Made by a program: the position numbers and the translations under genes. From Corynebacterium kalidii (lineage in GTDB: Bacteria; Actinomycetota; Actinomycetes; Mycobacteriales; Mycobacteriaceae), in assembly GCF_022869005.1 (NCBI RefSeq), contig NZ_JALIEA010000017.1, forward strand, positions 620,001-684,000: a DNA stretch of 64,000 nt, given 5' to 3'. Position 1 is the first letter of the stretch. The number at the start of each line of letters is the position of its first letter. The notes under the pieces were generated by a model, which worked only from the letters and a program-made list of their open reading frames with translations, was not told where the DNA came from and ran no database searches. This document shows positions 1 through 7,780 of the stretch, in pieces.

Positions 1-9
1 GCACCGGCC

Positions 10-1074
10 GTGACCGACCCCGTTCCCCGCCGACGCACCGTCGGCTACACCACCTGGCAGGTCCGTCGCGTCCTGGCGGTCATCGCCTGGTTCCGGCACC
101 ATCCGGACGGCTCGTTGATGCGCGCGGCGGCCCAGTTCGGGGTGTCCGTGCCCCAGCTACGCCACGAGCTGACCCAGGCGGCGACCTGCGGTCTCCCGCC
201 GTACCTGCCAGGGTCGTTGCTGGAGTTCTCGACCTCCGGGATGCACGTGGACGTCGTCACCTCCCTCGGCCTCGACCGGGCACCGTCGCTGACGGCGGCG
301 GAGTCGGGGGCCCTGCTGCTCAGCCTGGAACGCCTGGCCAGCGTGATGTCCGGCCCCGGCCGGGCGGACGTGGACTCCGCCGCGGAGATGATCCGTGACC
401 TGCAGCAGGACGTCCGGGACCGCCGCGACCGGTTCGTCCCCGACGAGTTCACCACCGCGTCCCGGCCCACGGTGGCGGGCGACGGCCCGGGGCAGGGGAC
501 GGCCCCGGTGCTGGCGGAGAACCTGCCGGCCCTACGCGAGGCGCTGTCGACGCGCCGGTGGATCGAGCTGACCTACCGGTCGGCGTCCTCGGACTCGGTG
601 ACCCCACGCACCCTGGTTCCCGACCAGCTGGAGTTCATCGACGGGCAGGCCTACCTCTGGGCCCGCGGGGACGCGCCGGACACGGTCGACCAGCGGTGCT
701 TCAACGTCTCCCGGATGTCGTCGGTCCGGGTGACCGACCGGCCCGCGCCCCCGGCCCGCGAACGGACGGTCGACGCCGAGGACCCGTTCGGCTTCGACCG
801 CGACGGACAGCGCTGGGCCGTGATCGAGCTCGAGGACGACGCCGCCTGGATGTTCGAGTACCTGCCGATCTGGCAGGTGGACGGCCCCGGCCCGTTGCGC
901 GCGGCGATCCCGGACACGGGGGACTGGTTGGAGCGTTTCCTCCTGGCCTACGCACCGTCGATCCGCGGGGTCGTCGCCCCGGACGGCCTGCAGGACACCC
1001 CGGGGTGTGATCTCGGACACCGTGTGGCCGCCCGGGCCCGCGCTGCGGTGGATGCCTACCGCTCACTGGCGTAG
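10..1074 (+). CDS. pafC: WYL-domain transcriptional regulator, PafC-like
   Basis: A 354-residue protein with an N-terminal winged-helix-like region (about residues 15-75) and a C-terminal WYL-type domain (about 175-330). It matches PafC, which in actinobacteria acts with PafB as a DNA-damage-responsive transcription activator. The GTG at 10 is the first start inside the window; the frame stays open to base 1, so the true start may lie upstream, where pafB is expected. Downstream lie tatA, tatC and helY, the order known from mycobacteria and corynebacteria, which supports the assignment. Residue-level function is inferred from family and synteny. Confidence 0.85.
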   Translation: MTDPVPRRRTVGYTTWQVRRVLAVIAWFRHHPDGSLMRAAAQFGVSVPQLRHELTQAATCGLPPYLPGSLLEFSTSGMHVDVVTSLGLDRAPSLTAAESGALLLSLERLASVMSGPGRADVDSAAEMIRDLQQDVRDRRDRFVPDEFTTASRPTVAGDGPGQGTAPVLAENLPALREALSTRRWIELTYRSASSDSVTPRTLVPDQLEFIDGQAYLWARGDAPDTVDQRCFNVSRMSSVRVTDRPAPPARERTVDAEDPFGFDRDGQRWAVIELEDDAAWMFEYLPIWQVDGPGPLRAAIPDTGDWLERFLLAYAPSIRGVVAPDGLQDTPGCDLGHRVAARARAAVDAYRSLA

Positions 1075-1138
1075 GGTTATCCCTGACTGAGTCATGGCTC
1101 ATCCATGACTGACCCACGCGACGGAAAGGCACTGCCCC

Positions 1139-1405
1139 ATGGGATCCCTCGGTTGGCCTGAGATTCTTATCATTCTCCTCGTCATCGTCCTGCTCTTCGG
1201 GGCGGCGAAGCTGCCGACCCTCGCCCGGTCCGCCGGCAGGTCGATGCGTATCTTCAAGTCCGAGATGAACGAGATGAAGAACGACGGCAAGCCGTCGCCC
1301 GTCGAGGGGGCCGTACCGCCGGCCGCCGACACCGTCGTCCCCGACCCGGCGACGAAGCCGGCTACTGACCCGGTCACCGACCCGACCAAGAAGAACCAGG
1401 CCTGA
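1139..1405 (+). CDS. tatA: Sec-independent translocase subunit TatA (copy 1)
   Basis: 88 residues. A short N-terminal membrane helix (about 5-20) is followed by a FGxxKLP hinge, an amphipathic helix beginning ARSAGRSMRIFKSEM and a charged, proline-rich tail: the TatA layout. TatA oligomers form the passage for folded twin-arginine preproteins with TatC. An AAAGG ribosome site lies 9 nt before the ATG. A second TatA-like gene follows 22 nt downstream, then tatC. The last 35 residues are low-complexity Pro/Thr/Asp and differ from copy 2. Confidence 0.93.
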   Translation: MGSLGWPEILIILLVIVLLFGAAKLPTLARSAGRSMRIFKSEMNEMKNDGKPSPVEGAVPPAADTVVPDPATKPATDPVTDPTKKNQA

Positions 1406-1427
1406 CCGGCCGAGGAGTGATCACCAC

Positions 1428-1685
1428 ATGATGCCCGGACCCATGCAATTGCTCATTATCGTCCTCGTTGTCGTCCTGCTGTTCGGCGCTTCCAAGCTGC
1501 CGACCATGGCACGCTCGCTGGGGCGGTCGATGCGCATCTTCAAGTCCGAGATGAACGAGATGAAGAAGGACGGTGCGGCACCCCAGGTCGAGCAGGCCGC
1601 CGCGCCGGCGGCGTCCGTGGAGGACGAGCCGGTCACCGCGACCGACCTGAACGACCTGAAGGCCACCCCGACCCGCAATGACTGA
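1428..1685 (+). CDS. Second TatA-family subunit (tandem paralogue)
   Basis: 85 residues, with an N-terminal helix (about 6-22), FGASKLP hinge and amphipathic helix nearly identical to copy 1: the stretch SMRIFKSEMNEMK is shared exactly. This points to tandem duplication followed by divergence of the tails. A GAGGAG ribosome site precedes ATG ATG. The gene overlaps tatC by 8 nt (tatC ATG at 1678, this stop at 1683-1685), implying translational coupling. It could act as a TatE-like or TatB-like partner; sequence alone does not separate these. Confidence 0.88.
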   Translation: MMPGPMQLLIIVLVVVLLFGASKLPTMARSLGRSMRIFKSEMNEMKKDGAAPQVEQAAAPAASVEDEPVTATDLNDLKATPTRND

Positions 1686-2691
1686 CCGTTCTCCCGACGC
1701 CCCCCGTCGCGTCCGGGTGCCCCGCACACGTCTGGCGAGGAAGCGTCGTCGGCCGACCGAGGCCGAGATGTCCCTCGTCGAGCACCTCAAGGAGCTCCGG
1801 CGGCGGATCCTCGTCGCGCTCGCGGCGATCGGCGTCGGCACGATCCTTGGGTACCTGTGGTACGGCCACGGCGTCCTGGGGACCCCGAGCCTCGGTGAAC
1901 TGCTGAAGGCCCCGTACTGCGAGCTCCCGCCCGAACAGCGGTTCGGCGGGGAGCTCACCGGCGAATGCCGGCTGCTCGCCACCAGCCCGTTCGAGATGTT
2001 CATGCTGCGGCTGAAGATCGGTTTCCTCGCCGGCCTGGTGTTGTCCGCCCCGGTGTGGCTGCTGCAGTTGTGGGGGTTCGTCACCCCGGGGTTGAGGAAG
2101 AACGAGAAGATGTGGACCCGCGTCTTCGTGTCCGCCGCGACCCTGCTGTTCGCGCTCGGTGCGGTGCTGTCCTACTTCGTGCTCGCCTTCGGCCTCGAGT
2201 TCCTGATGACCATCGGCGACGACACCCAGATCGCCGCGTTGAACGGCACCTCCTACTTCAACTTCCTGATGACGCTCATGCTCGTCTTCGGCGTGAGTTT
2301 CGAGGTCCCGTTGATCACGGTGATGCTCAACGTCATCGGCATCCTCAGCTACGAGACCCTGAAGGACAAGCGGCGGTACGTCGTCCTGGTCCTGTTCGTC
2401 CTCTCCGCCTTCGTCACCCCCGGCGGCGACCCGGTGTCCATGCTGATCCTGGCCCTGTCGATGAGCCTGATGATGGAGATCGCGATCCAGGTCACCCGGA
2501 TTAACGACAGACGGCGGGCGAAGAAGGCCGGCCTCGACGGGCTGGAGACCGTGCCCGACGACCTGGACGACGAGACCGCGTCGTCGATCGCACCCGCTGC
2601 CCCGGTCAACGTCCCCCGCGCCACCCCACAGGCACCCCCACACCCGACATCGACCAGGATGGACGACAGCAATCTCGATGACCTCCTCTGA
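1678..2691 (+). CDS. tatC: Sec-independent translocase subunit TatC
   Basis: 337 residues with the six-helix TatC fold, the twin-arginine signal receptor in the membrane. The N-terminal cytoplasmic motif MSLVEHLKELRRRIL is visible, as are the conserved FVTPGL segment after the second helix and the SAFVTPGGDP segment near the last helices. The tail from about residue 285 is hydrophilic and Asp/Pro/Thr-rich, as in other actinobacterial TatC. Overlaps the upstream tatA copy by 8 nt and the downstream helicase by 14 nt, so the cluster is translated as a tight operon. Confidence 0.95.
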   Translation: MTDRSPDAPRRVRVPRTRLARKRRRPTEAEMSLVEHLKELRRRILVALAAIGVGTILGYLWYGHGVLGTPSLGELLKAPYCELPPEQRFGGELTGECRLLATSPFEMFMLRLKIGFLAGLVLSAPVWLLQLWGFVTPGLRKNEKMWTRVFVSAATLLFALGAVLSYFVLAFGLEFLMTIGDDTQIAALNGTSYFNFLMTLMLVFGVSFEVPLITVMLNVIGILSYETLKDKRRYVVLVLFVLSAFVTPGGDPVSMLILALSMSLMMEIAIQVTRINDRRRAKKAGLDGLETVPDDLDDETASSIAPAAPVNVPRATPQAPPHPTSTRMDDSNLDDLL

Positions 2692-5389
2692 CCCGGGGAC
2701 GCTCCCGGCACCGGTCGCCGCGTTCGCGGCCGCATACCCCTTCCCGCTGGACGAGTTCCAGCTCACCGCCGCGACCTCCGTCGCCGAGGGCCGCGGCGTC
2801 CTCGTCTGCGCCCCCACCGGCGCCGGCAAGACGGTGGTGGGGGAGTTCGCCGTCCACGAGGCGCTCCGCCTCGACGGCACCTGCTTCTACACCACCCCGA
2901 TCAAGGCACTGAGCAACCAGAAGTACCACGACCTCGTCGCCCGCTACGGCGAGGACCGGGTCGGCCTGCTCACCGGTGACGTCAGCATCAACGGCGACGC
3001 CCCGGTGGTCGTGATGACCACCGAGGTGCTGCGCAACATGATCTACGCCGACTCCGACCGCCTCGACACCCTCACCCACGTCGTCATGGACGAGGTCCAC
3101 TTCCTCGCCGACCCGTCCCGCGGCCCGGTGTGGGAGGAGACCATCCTCAACCTCGACCCGGCGGTGATCCTGGTCAGTCTGTCGGCGACGGTGAGCAACG
3201 CCGAGGAGTTCGGCGCGTGGCTGTCCACGGTGCGCGGACGCACCGACCTGGTGGTCACCACCCACCGGCCGGTCCCGCTGCACCAGTCGATGACGGTGGG
3301 CTCGCAGATCATGCCGCTCTACGACGACAGGCGCGGCGCCGACGGTGACGCCGACGTCAACCGTGCCGTGGTCGCCGCGGCCACCCGGGCGGAGGAGTCC
3401 GGCCGCCGTCAGGGGCCGAAGCGCTCCGACGTCGTCGCGCAGATGCGCGGTGCCTCGATGCTCCCGGCGATCTACTTCATCTTCTCCCGCGCCGGTTGCG
3501 ACGGCGCCGTCCGCCAGCTCCTCGTCGACCGTGTGCGGCTGACCACCGACGCCGACCGCGACGAGATCCTCGCAACCGTCGACCGGGGGGTCGAGGGGAT
3601 CGCGACCGAGGACCTCGGGGTGCTCGGGTTCCGGCAGTGGCGGCGCGCCCTGGGCAACGGCTACGGGGCCCACCACGCCGGCATGCTGCCGGCCTTCCGG
3701 CACATCGTCGAGGACCTGTTCTCCCGCGGGCTGCTGAAGGTCTGCTTCGCCACCGAGACCCTGGCGCTGGGCATCAACATGCCGGCCCGCACGGTGGTGC
3801 TCGAGAAACTCGTCAAGTTCAACGGCGAGACCCACGTCGACCTCACACCCGGCCAGTACACCCAGCTCACCGGGCGTGCGGGCCGGCGTGGCATCGACAC
3901 CGAAGGCCATGCCCTGGTGCTGTGGTCGAAGGGGATCGACCCGTACGCGGTGGCGAACCTGGCCCAGACCCGTACCTACCCGCTGGACTCCACGTTCCGC
4001 CCCGGCTACAACATGGCGGTCAACCTGATCTCCACGAAGGGGTACACCGAGTCCCACCGGCTGCTGGACCGGTCCTTCGCCCAGTACCAGGCGGCGTCCA
4101 CCGTGGTGGAGCAGGCCGAGCGGGTCAGCCGCCGGCGCCGCGAGCTGGCCCGCCTGGAGCGCGAGCTGGCGACCACCCTGTCGTCCCTGAAGGGTGCCCG
4201 GGTCAGCGCGGACGAGGCGGTGGCCTACGCCGGACTCCGGCGGGACCTGGCGCTGGAGGAGCGTCGGGCGAAGAAGGACTCGGCCGCCGACCGTCAGGTG
4301 GAGACCTCCCGTCTGCTGTCGAGCCTGTCGGTCGGCGACATCATCGCCCTGCCGACGGGACGGCACCCGCAGATCGCGACCGTCGCCCGCAGCGACTCCG
4401 ACCACCGCCGCCCCCGGCCGTGGATCATCACCGAGGACGGCTGGTGCGGTCCGGTGACCGCCGAGACGTTTGGCAATGTGCCGGTGCCGCTGGGCCACAT
4501 GTCGCTGCACAAGGGCGTGCAGCGTAGCCCGAAGCGGCACTCCCGCGCGGTGGCGTCCAACCTGCGGCGCCAGAAGGTGGACCGTCCCCGCGTCCTCAAG
4601 CCGAAGGCGAAGGGCGGGTCGCGGAAAGCCGCCGAGCTCCGCGACCGGGTGCACGTCCACCCGGTCCACCTGCTGGCCGAGCGTGAGGACATCGTCCGTC
4701 CGGCGGAGCGCGTCGTCGCGGCACGTCGCACCCTCGAACGTGAGGCGGAGGCCGCCGCCCCGGAGACGGAGTCGCTGTCGCGCACCTTCGACCGGATCCT
4801 CGACCTCCTGGGGGAACTCGACTACGTCGAACAGGACGGTGGACAGGACGGCGACCGGACCGGCACCCGTATCACCGCGGAGGGACGGCGCCTGGCACAG
4901 GTCCACCACGAGGCGGACCTCCTCGTCGCCCAGTGCCTGCGGCGTGGGGTGTGGGACGACCTCGACCCCGCCGAGCTCGCCGCCGTGGTGTCGACCTGTG
5001 TCTTCGAGAACCGGCGGGAGACCGAGGGGAGCCACGCGGACGGTGTGCCGACCGAGGCCCTGGCCGACGCGGTGTCCGCGGTGTTCCGTATCCACGGTGA
5101 GCTGGTCTCCGACGAGGCCCGGCACCGTCTCCCGCTGACCCGTGACCCCGACATGGGCTTCGCCACGGCCGTGCACCAGTGGGCCGCCGGTGCGCCGTTG
5201 GACTACTGCCTCCGTGCCGCCGAGGCGTCCGGTGCGACGTTGAGCGCCGGTGACTTCGTCCGCTGGTGCAACCGTGTCGTCGACCTGCTGGAGCAGATCC
5301 GCCACACCGGCTACTCCTTGTCGGTGAAGGCGTCGGCCCGGAAAGCCGTGCCGGCGATCCGCCGCGGTGTGGTGGAGCTGGGCGCGTAG
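2678..5389 (+). CDS. helY: Ski2/Mtr4-like DEVH helicase HelY
   Basis: 903 residues. Walker A APTGAGKT lies at about 45-52, the DEVH box in VMDEVHFLAD near 140, SAT motif SATVSNAEE near 170, and motif VI QLTGRAGRRGID near 397-408. A long C-terminal region follows with an arch-like insertion and a DSHCT-like end. This is the layout of Ski2-family RNA helicases; the mycobacterial orthologue next to tatC is named HelY. Predicted cytoplasmic RNA remodelling; the substrate is unknown. The ATG lies within the last codons of tatC, which supports this start. Confidence 0.92.
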   Translation: MTSSDPGTLPAPVAAFAAAYPFPLDEFQLTAATSVAEGRGVLVCAPTGAGKTVVGEFAVHEALRLDGTCFYTTPIKALSNQKYHDLVARYGEDRVGLLTGDVSINGDAPVVVMTTEVLRNMIYADSDRLDTLTHVVMDEVHFLADPSRGPVWEETILNLDPAVILVSLSATVSNAEEFGAWLSTVRGRTDLVVTTHRPVPLHQSMTVGSQIMPLYDDRRGADGDADVNRAVVAAATRAEESGRRQGPKRSDVVAQMRGASMLPAIYFIFSRAGCDGAVRQLLVDRVRLTTDADRDEILATVDRGVEGIATEDLGVLGFRQWRRALGNGYGAHHAGMLPAFRHIVEDLFSRGLLKVCFATETLALGINMPARTVVLEKLVKFNGETHVDLTPGQYTQLTGRAGRRGIDTEGHALVLWSKGIDPYAVANLAQTRTYPLDSTFRPGYNMAVNLISTKGYTESHRLLDRSFAQYQAASTVVEQAERVSRRRRELARLERELATTLSSLKGARVSADEAVAYAGLRRDLALEERRAKKDSAADRQVETSRLLSSLSVGDIIALPTGRHPQIATVARSDSDHRRPRPWIITEDGWCGPVTAETFGNVPVPLGHMSLHKGVQRSPKRHSRAVASNLRRQKVDRPRVLKPKAKGGSRKAAELRDRVHVHPVHLLAEREDIVRPAERVVAARRTLEREAEAAAPETESLSRTFDRILDLLGELDYVEQDGGQDGDRTGTRITAEGRRLAQVHHEADLLVAQCLRRGVWDDLDPAELAAVVSTCVFENRRETEGSHADGVPTEALADAVSAVFRIHGELVSDEARHRLPLTRDPDMGFATAVHQWAAGAPLDYCLRAAEASGATLSAGDFVRWCNRVVDLLEQIRHTGYSLSVKASARKAVPAIRRGVVELGA

Positions 5390-5405
5390 CGGACCTGCTC
5401 TGGCC

Positions 5406-5411
5406 TACACT
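5406..5411 (+). promoter_or_regulatory. Putative leaderless promoter -10 (TACACT) for the Xaa-Pro peptidase
   Basis: TACACT fits the actinobacterial TANNNT -10 and lies 8 nt before the ATG at 5420. There is no Shine-Dalgarno between the two, so transcription is predicted to begin at or next to the A of the ATG. Sequence-based inference. Confidence 0.55.
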
Positions 5412-5419
5412 GGCTTCCC

Positions 5420-6523
5420 ATGAGCTTTCCCGTCCCCACCTACACCTCCCGCCTCGACACCGTGGCCCGGCTCCTCGACGAGCAGGGCCTCGACGCCGCC
5501 GTGCTCACACCCGGTGCCGACCTGCGTTTCCTCCTCGACAGCGACATCGACACCCACGAGCGCTTCACCGCGCTGGTGGTGACCCCCGCAGACCGTCACG
5601 TCGTGGTGCCGGCCGTGGACGCCGCCGCCCTGCGTGACGGTGTGGCCGGTGCCGCCGGTGTCCGCGTGGTGCCGTGGACCGACGGCGAGGACCCGTTGGC
5701 GCTGCTCGAGCTCCCGGCGGGCGCGACCGTGGCGGTGTCGGCCGCGATGACCGCCGACCACCTCCTGGCCCTCCAGGCCAGGGGAGTGGGCACCCGCAAC
5801 GCCACCACCGTGCTGCGGGAGGTGTTCATGGTCAAGGACGCCGTCGAGATCGCCGAACTCACCCGGGCCGGGCACGCCATCGACGCGGTGCACAGGCGGG
5901 TCCCCGGTCTGCTGCGGCCGGGGCGTACCGAGCGCGAGGTCGCCGAGGAGCTGACGACGATGATCCTCGCCGAGCACGTCACGGTGGATTTCGTCATCGT
6001 CGGCTCCGGCCCGCACGGTGCCGACCCGCACCACAGTTTCTCGGACCGTGTCCTCGCCGACGGGGACGTCGTGGTCGTCGACATCGGTGGCACGCTCGAC
6101 TCCGGCTACCACTCCGACTGCACCCGCACCTACGTGCTCGGCACCCCGTCCGGGGAGCAGCGCGACGCCTACACCGTCCTGCGTGACGCCCAGGCCGCGG
6201 GACGTGCCGCGGCGCGCCCCGGGATCACCGCCGGCGACCTCGACGGCGTGGTCCGCCGGGTCATCGACGACGCCGGGTACGGGGAGTACTTCACCCACCG
6301 CACCGGCCACGGCATCGGTGTCTCCGGGCACGAGGAACCGTTCATCATCGCCGGCGACGACACCGTGCTCGCCGAGGGGATGGCGTTCTCCATCGAACCG
6401 GGGATCTACGTGCCGGGCCGGTGGGGTGCACGGATCGAGGACATCGTGGTGCTCACCGGCGACGGCTGCGTGCCGCTCAACACCACCACCCACGACCTCG
6501 TCGCCGCGGAGGTGGCCCGGTGA
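5420..6523 (+). CDS. M24 family Xaa-Pro dipeptidase/aminopeptidase
   Basis: 367 residues. An N-terminal creatinase-like domain (about 1-130) precedes a pita-bread M24 metallopeptidase domain. The dinuclear-metal ligands are all visible: two Asp in DIGGTLDSGYHSDCTR, His in HRTGHGIGVSGHE, Glu in FSIEPGIYV and Glu in ARIEDIV. It should cleave peptides with proline in position 2 in the cytoplasm. It corresponds to mycobacterial PepE near helY. Appears to have its own leaderless promoter. Its stop overlaps the GTG of the next gene (GTGA), so the two are probably co-translated. Confidence 0.92.
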   Translation: MSFPVPTYTSRLDTVARLLDEQGLDAAVLTPGADLRFLLDSDIDTHERFTALVVTPADRHVVVPAVDAAALRDGVAGAAGVRVVPWTDGEDPLALLELPAGATVAVSAAMTADHLLALQARGVGTRNATTVLREVFMVKDAVEIAELTRAGHAIDAVHRRVPGLLRPGRTEREVAEELTTMILAEHVTVDFVIVGSGPHGADPHHSFSDRVLADGDVVVVDIGGTLDSGYHSDCTRTYVLGTPSGEQRDAYTVLRDAQAAGRAAARPGITAGDLDGVVRRVIDDAGYGEYFTHRTGHGIGVSGHEEPFIIAGDDTVLAEGMAFSIEPGIYVPGRWGARIEDIVVLTGDGCVPLNTTTHDLVAAEVAR

Positions 6524-7269
6524 ACGCCACGACGTCCCCGGCACGGATCGCCCTGTTCGGCGCGACCAGCGAGATCGGTGCCGAGATCATCCTCCGGCTC
6601 GCCGCCGGCAACGACATCGTCCTGGCCGCCCGACGGCCCGACGCCCTCACCGACCTCGCCGCCGCGTGCCGGGAGGCCGGCGCACGGACGGTGGAGACCG
6701 TCTTCTTCGACGCCACCGACTGCGCCGGCCAGCCCGGGGTCCTGGACGCCGTCGAGGCCGGCGGCACGATCGACACGGCGATCGCCGCGTTCGGTGTCCT
6801 CGGCGACCAGGAGCTCGCCGAGCGCGACGGTACCGAGGTCGAACGGGTCCTGCACACCGACTTCACCGCCCAGGCCGTCCTGCTCACCGAGCTCTCAACC
6901 CGCATGGTGGCCCGCGGTCACGGCGACCTCGTCGCCTTCTCGTCGATCGCCGGCGCGCGGGTCCGACGGCCCAACTACGTCTACGGTTCGGCGAAGGCCG
7001 GTCTCGACGGTTTCTGCCAGGGCATGCAGGACGCGCTGCGTGGCACCGGGGTACGGCTGACGGTGGTGCGCCCGGGGTTCGTCATCGGGCGGATGACCGA
7101 GGGGATGGACCCGGCGCCGATGTCGGTGACCGCGGACGTCGTCGCCGAGGCGACGGTGCAGGGCCTGGCGTCACGCACGTCGGACGTGTGGGTCCCGCGC
7201 AGGCTCGCGTTGCTCGCCCGGATCATGCCGCTGGTCCCGCGGGCCCTGTGGCGCCGGGCGCCACGGTAG
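6520..7269 (+). CDS. Short-chain dehydrogenase/reductase (DprE2-like family)
   Basis: 249 residues with a Rossmann fold: an N-terminal nucleotide loop FGATSEIG, the catalytic serine region AFSSIAGARV and the YGSAK Tyr-x-x-x-Lys. The GTG start overlaps the upstream stop (GTGA) and has a strong GGAGGTGG ribosome site. It resembles mycobacterial SDRs related to DprE2, the reductase that finishes decaprenyl-phosphoryl-arabinose synthesis, but the true dprE2 is usually beside dprE1, so this is more likely a paralogue. NAD(P)-dependent reduction of an unidentified, perhaps membrane-linked, substrate is inferred. The C-terminus is basic. Confidence 0.82.
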   Translation: MNATTSPARIALFGATSEIGAEIILRLAAGNDIVLAARRPDALTDLAAACREAGARTVETVFFDATDCAGQPGVLDAVEAGGTIDTAIAAFGVLGDQELAERDGTEVERVLHTDFTAQAVLLTELSTRMVARGHGDLVAFSSIAGARVRRPNYVYGSAKAGLDGFCQGMQDALRGTGVRLTVVRPGFVIGRMTEGMDPAPMSVTADVVAEATVQGLASRTSDVWVPRRLALLARIMPLVPRALWRRAPR

Positions 7270-7272
7270 GCT
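7267..7272 (+). promoter_or_regulatory. Possible -10 (TAGGCT) for fxsA, overlapping the SDR stop codon
   Basis: TAGGCT lies 7 nt before the fxsA ATG at 7280 and includes the TAG stop of the upstream gene. A GGGG run before the ATG could instead act as a weak ribosome site, so leaderless initiation is only one possibility. Confidence 0.35.
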
Positions 7273-7279
7273 GTGGGGT

Positions 7280-7780
7280 ATGCCCCGACTGCTGCCTCTG
7301 CTCTACATCGCCACCGAGATCCTCGTGTTCGTCCTGTTGGGACTCTGGATCGGGTTCGGGTGGACGGTCCTGCTGGTGGTGGCGACGTTCATCGGCGGAA
7401 TGCTGCTCGCCGGGTGGCAGTTCCGTGAACTGGTCCGTCGCTCGCTGACCGACCAGTCGCACCCCGGCCGTCTCACCGCGGACGCCGCGCTGAGCGCCGT
7501 CGGCGCGGTCCTCGTCGCCCTGCCCGGGCTCTTCACCGCCGTCCTCGGTATCGTGCTGCTCCTGCCGCCGACCCGCTCGCTGGTCCGCCGGGGCCTGGGG
7601 GAGGCCCTGCGCCGCCGGATCACCAGCTTCGGCGGGGCGTCGTTCTCCACCGTCTCCGGGGTGAGCATGCCCCAGACGAAGAACGTCGACGGCTGGGGTG
7701 AGGTCATCGACCACCGTAGCGACGAGTTCGACGGGCGCGACGACAGCGATGCCGCTGACGGCAGGGACGACAGGGCGTGA
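7280..7780 (+). CDS. fxsA: FxsA family membrane protein
   Basis: 166 residues. Two N-terminal hydrophobic segments (about 5-45) and a further hydrophobic pair near 70-95 end in a short LPPTRSLVRRGL motif, as in FxsA/YtfH-like proteins. In E. coli FxsA overproduction relieves F-plasmid exclusion of phage T7; the native role in actinobacteria is unknown. The tail is hydrophilic and Asp-rich. The stop overlaps the GTG of lnt (GTGA), placing it in the lnt-ppm1 transcription unit as in M. tuberculosis. Confidence 0.88.
   Translation: MPRLLPLLYIATEILVFVLLGLWIGFGWTVLLVVATFIGGMLLAGWQFRELVRRSLTDQSHPGRLTADAALSAVGAVLVALPGLFTAVLGIVLLLPPTRSLVRRGLGEALRRRITSFGGASFSTVSGVSMPQTKNVDGWGEVIDHRSDEFDGRDDSDAADGRDDRA

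Noticed and set aside
2606..5305. An 899-codon open frame antisense to the helicase gene
   Set aside because: It is the mirror of a GC-rich gene; the sense frame has all helicase motifs, the antisense protein is low-complexity Arg/Gly/His and has no ribosome site.
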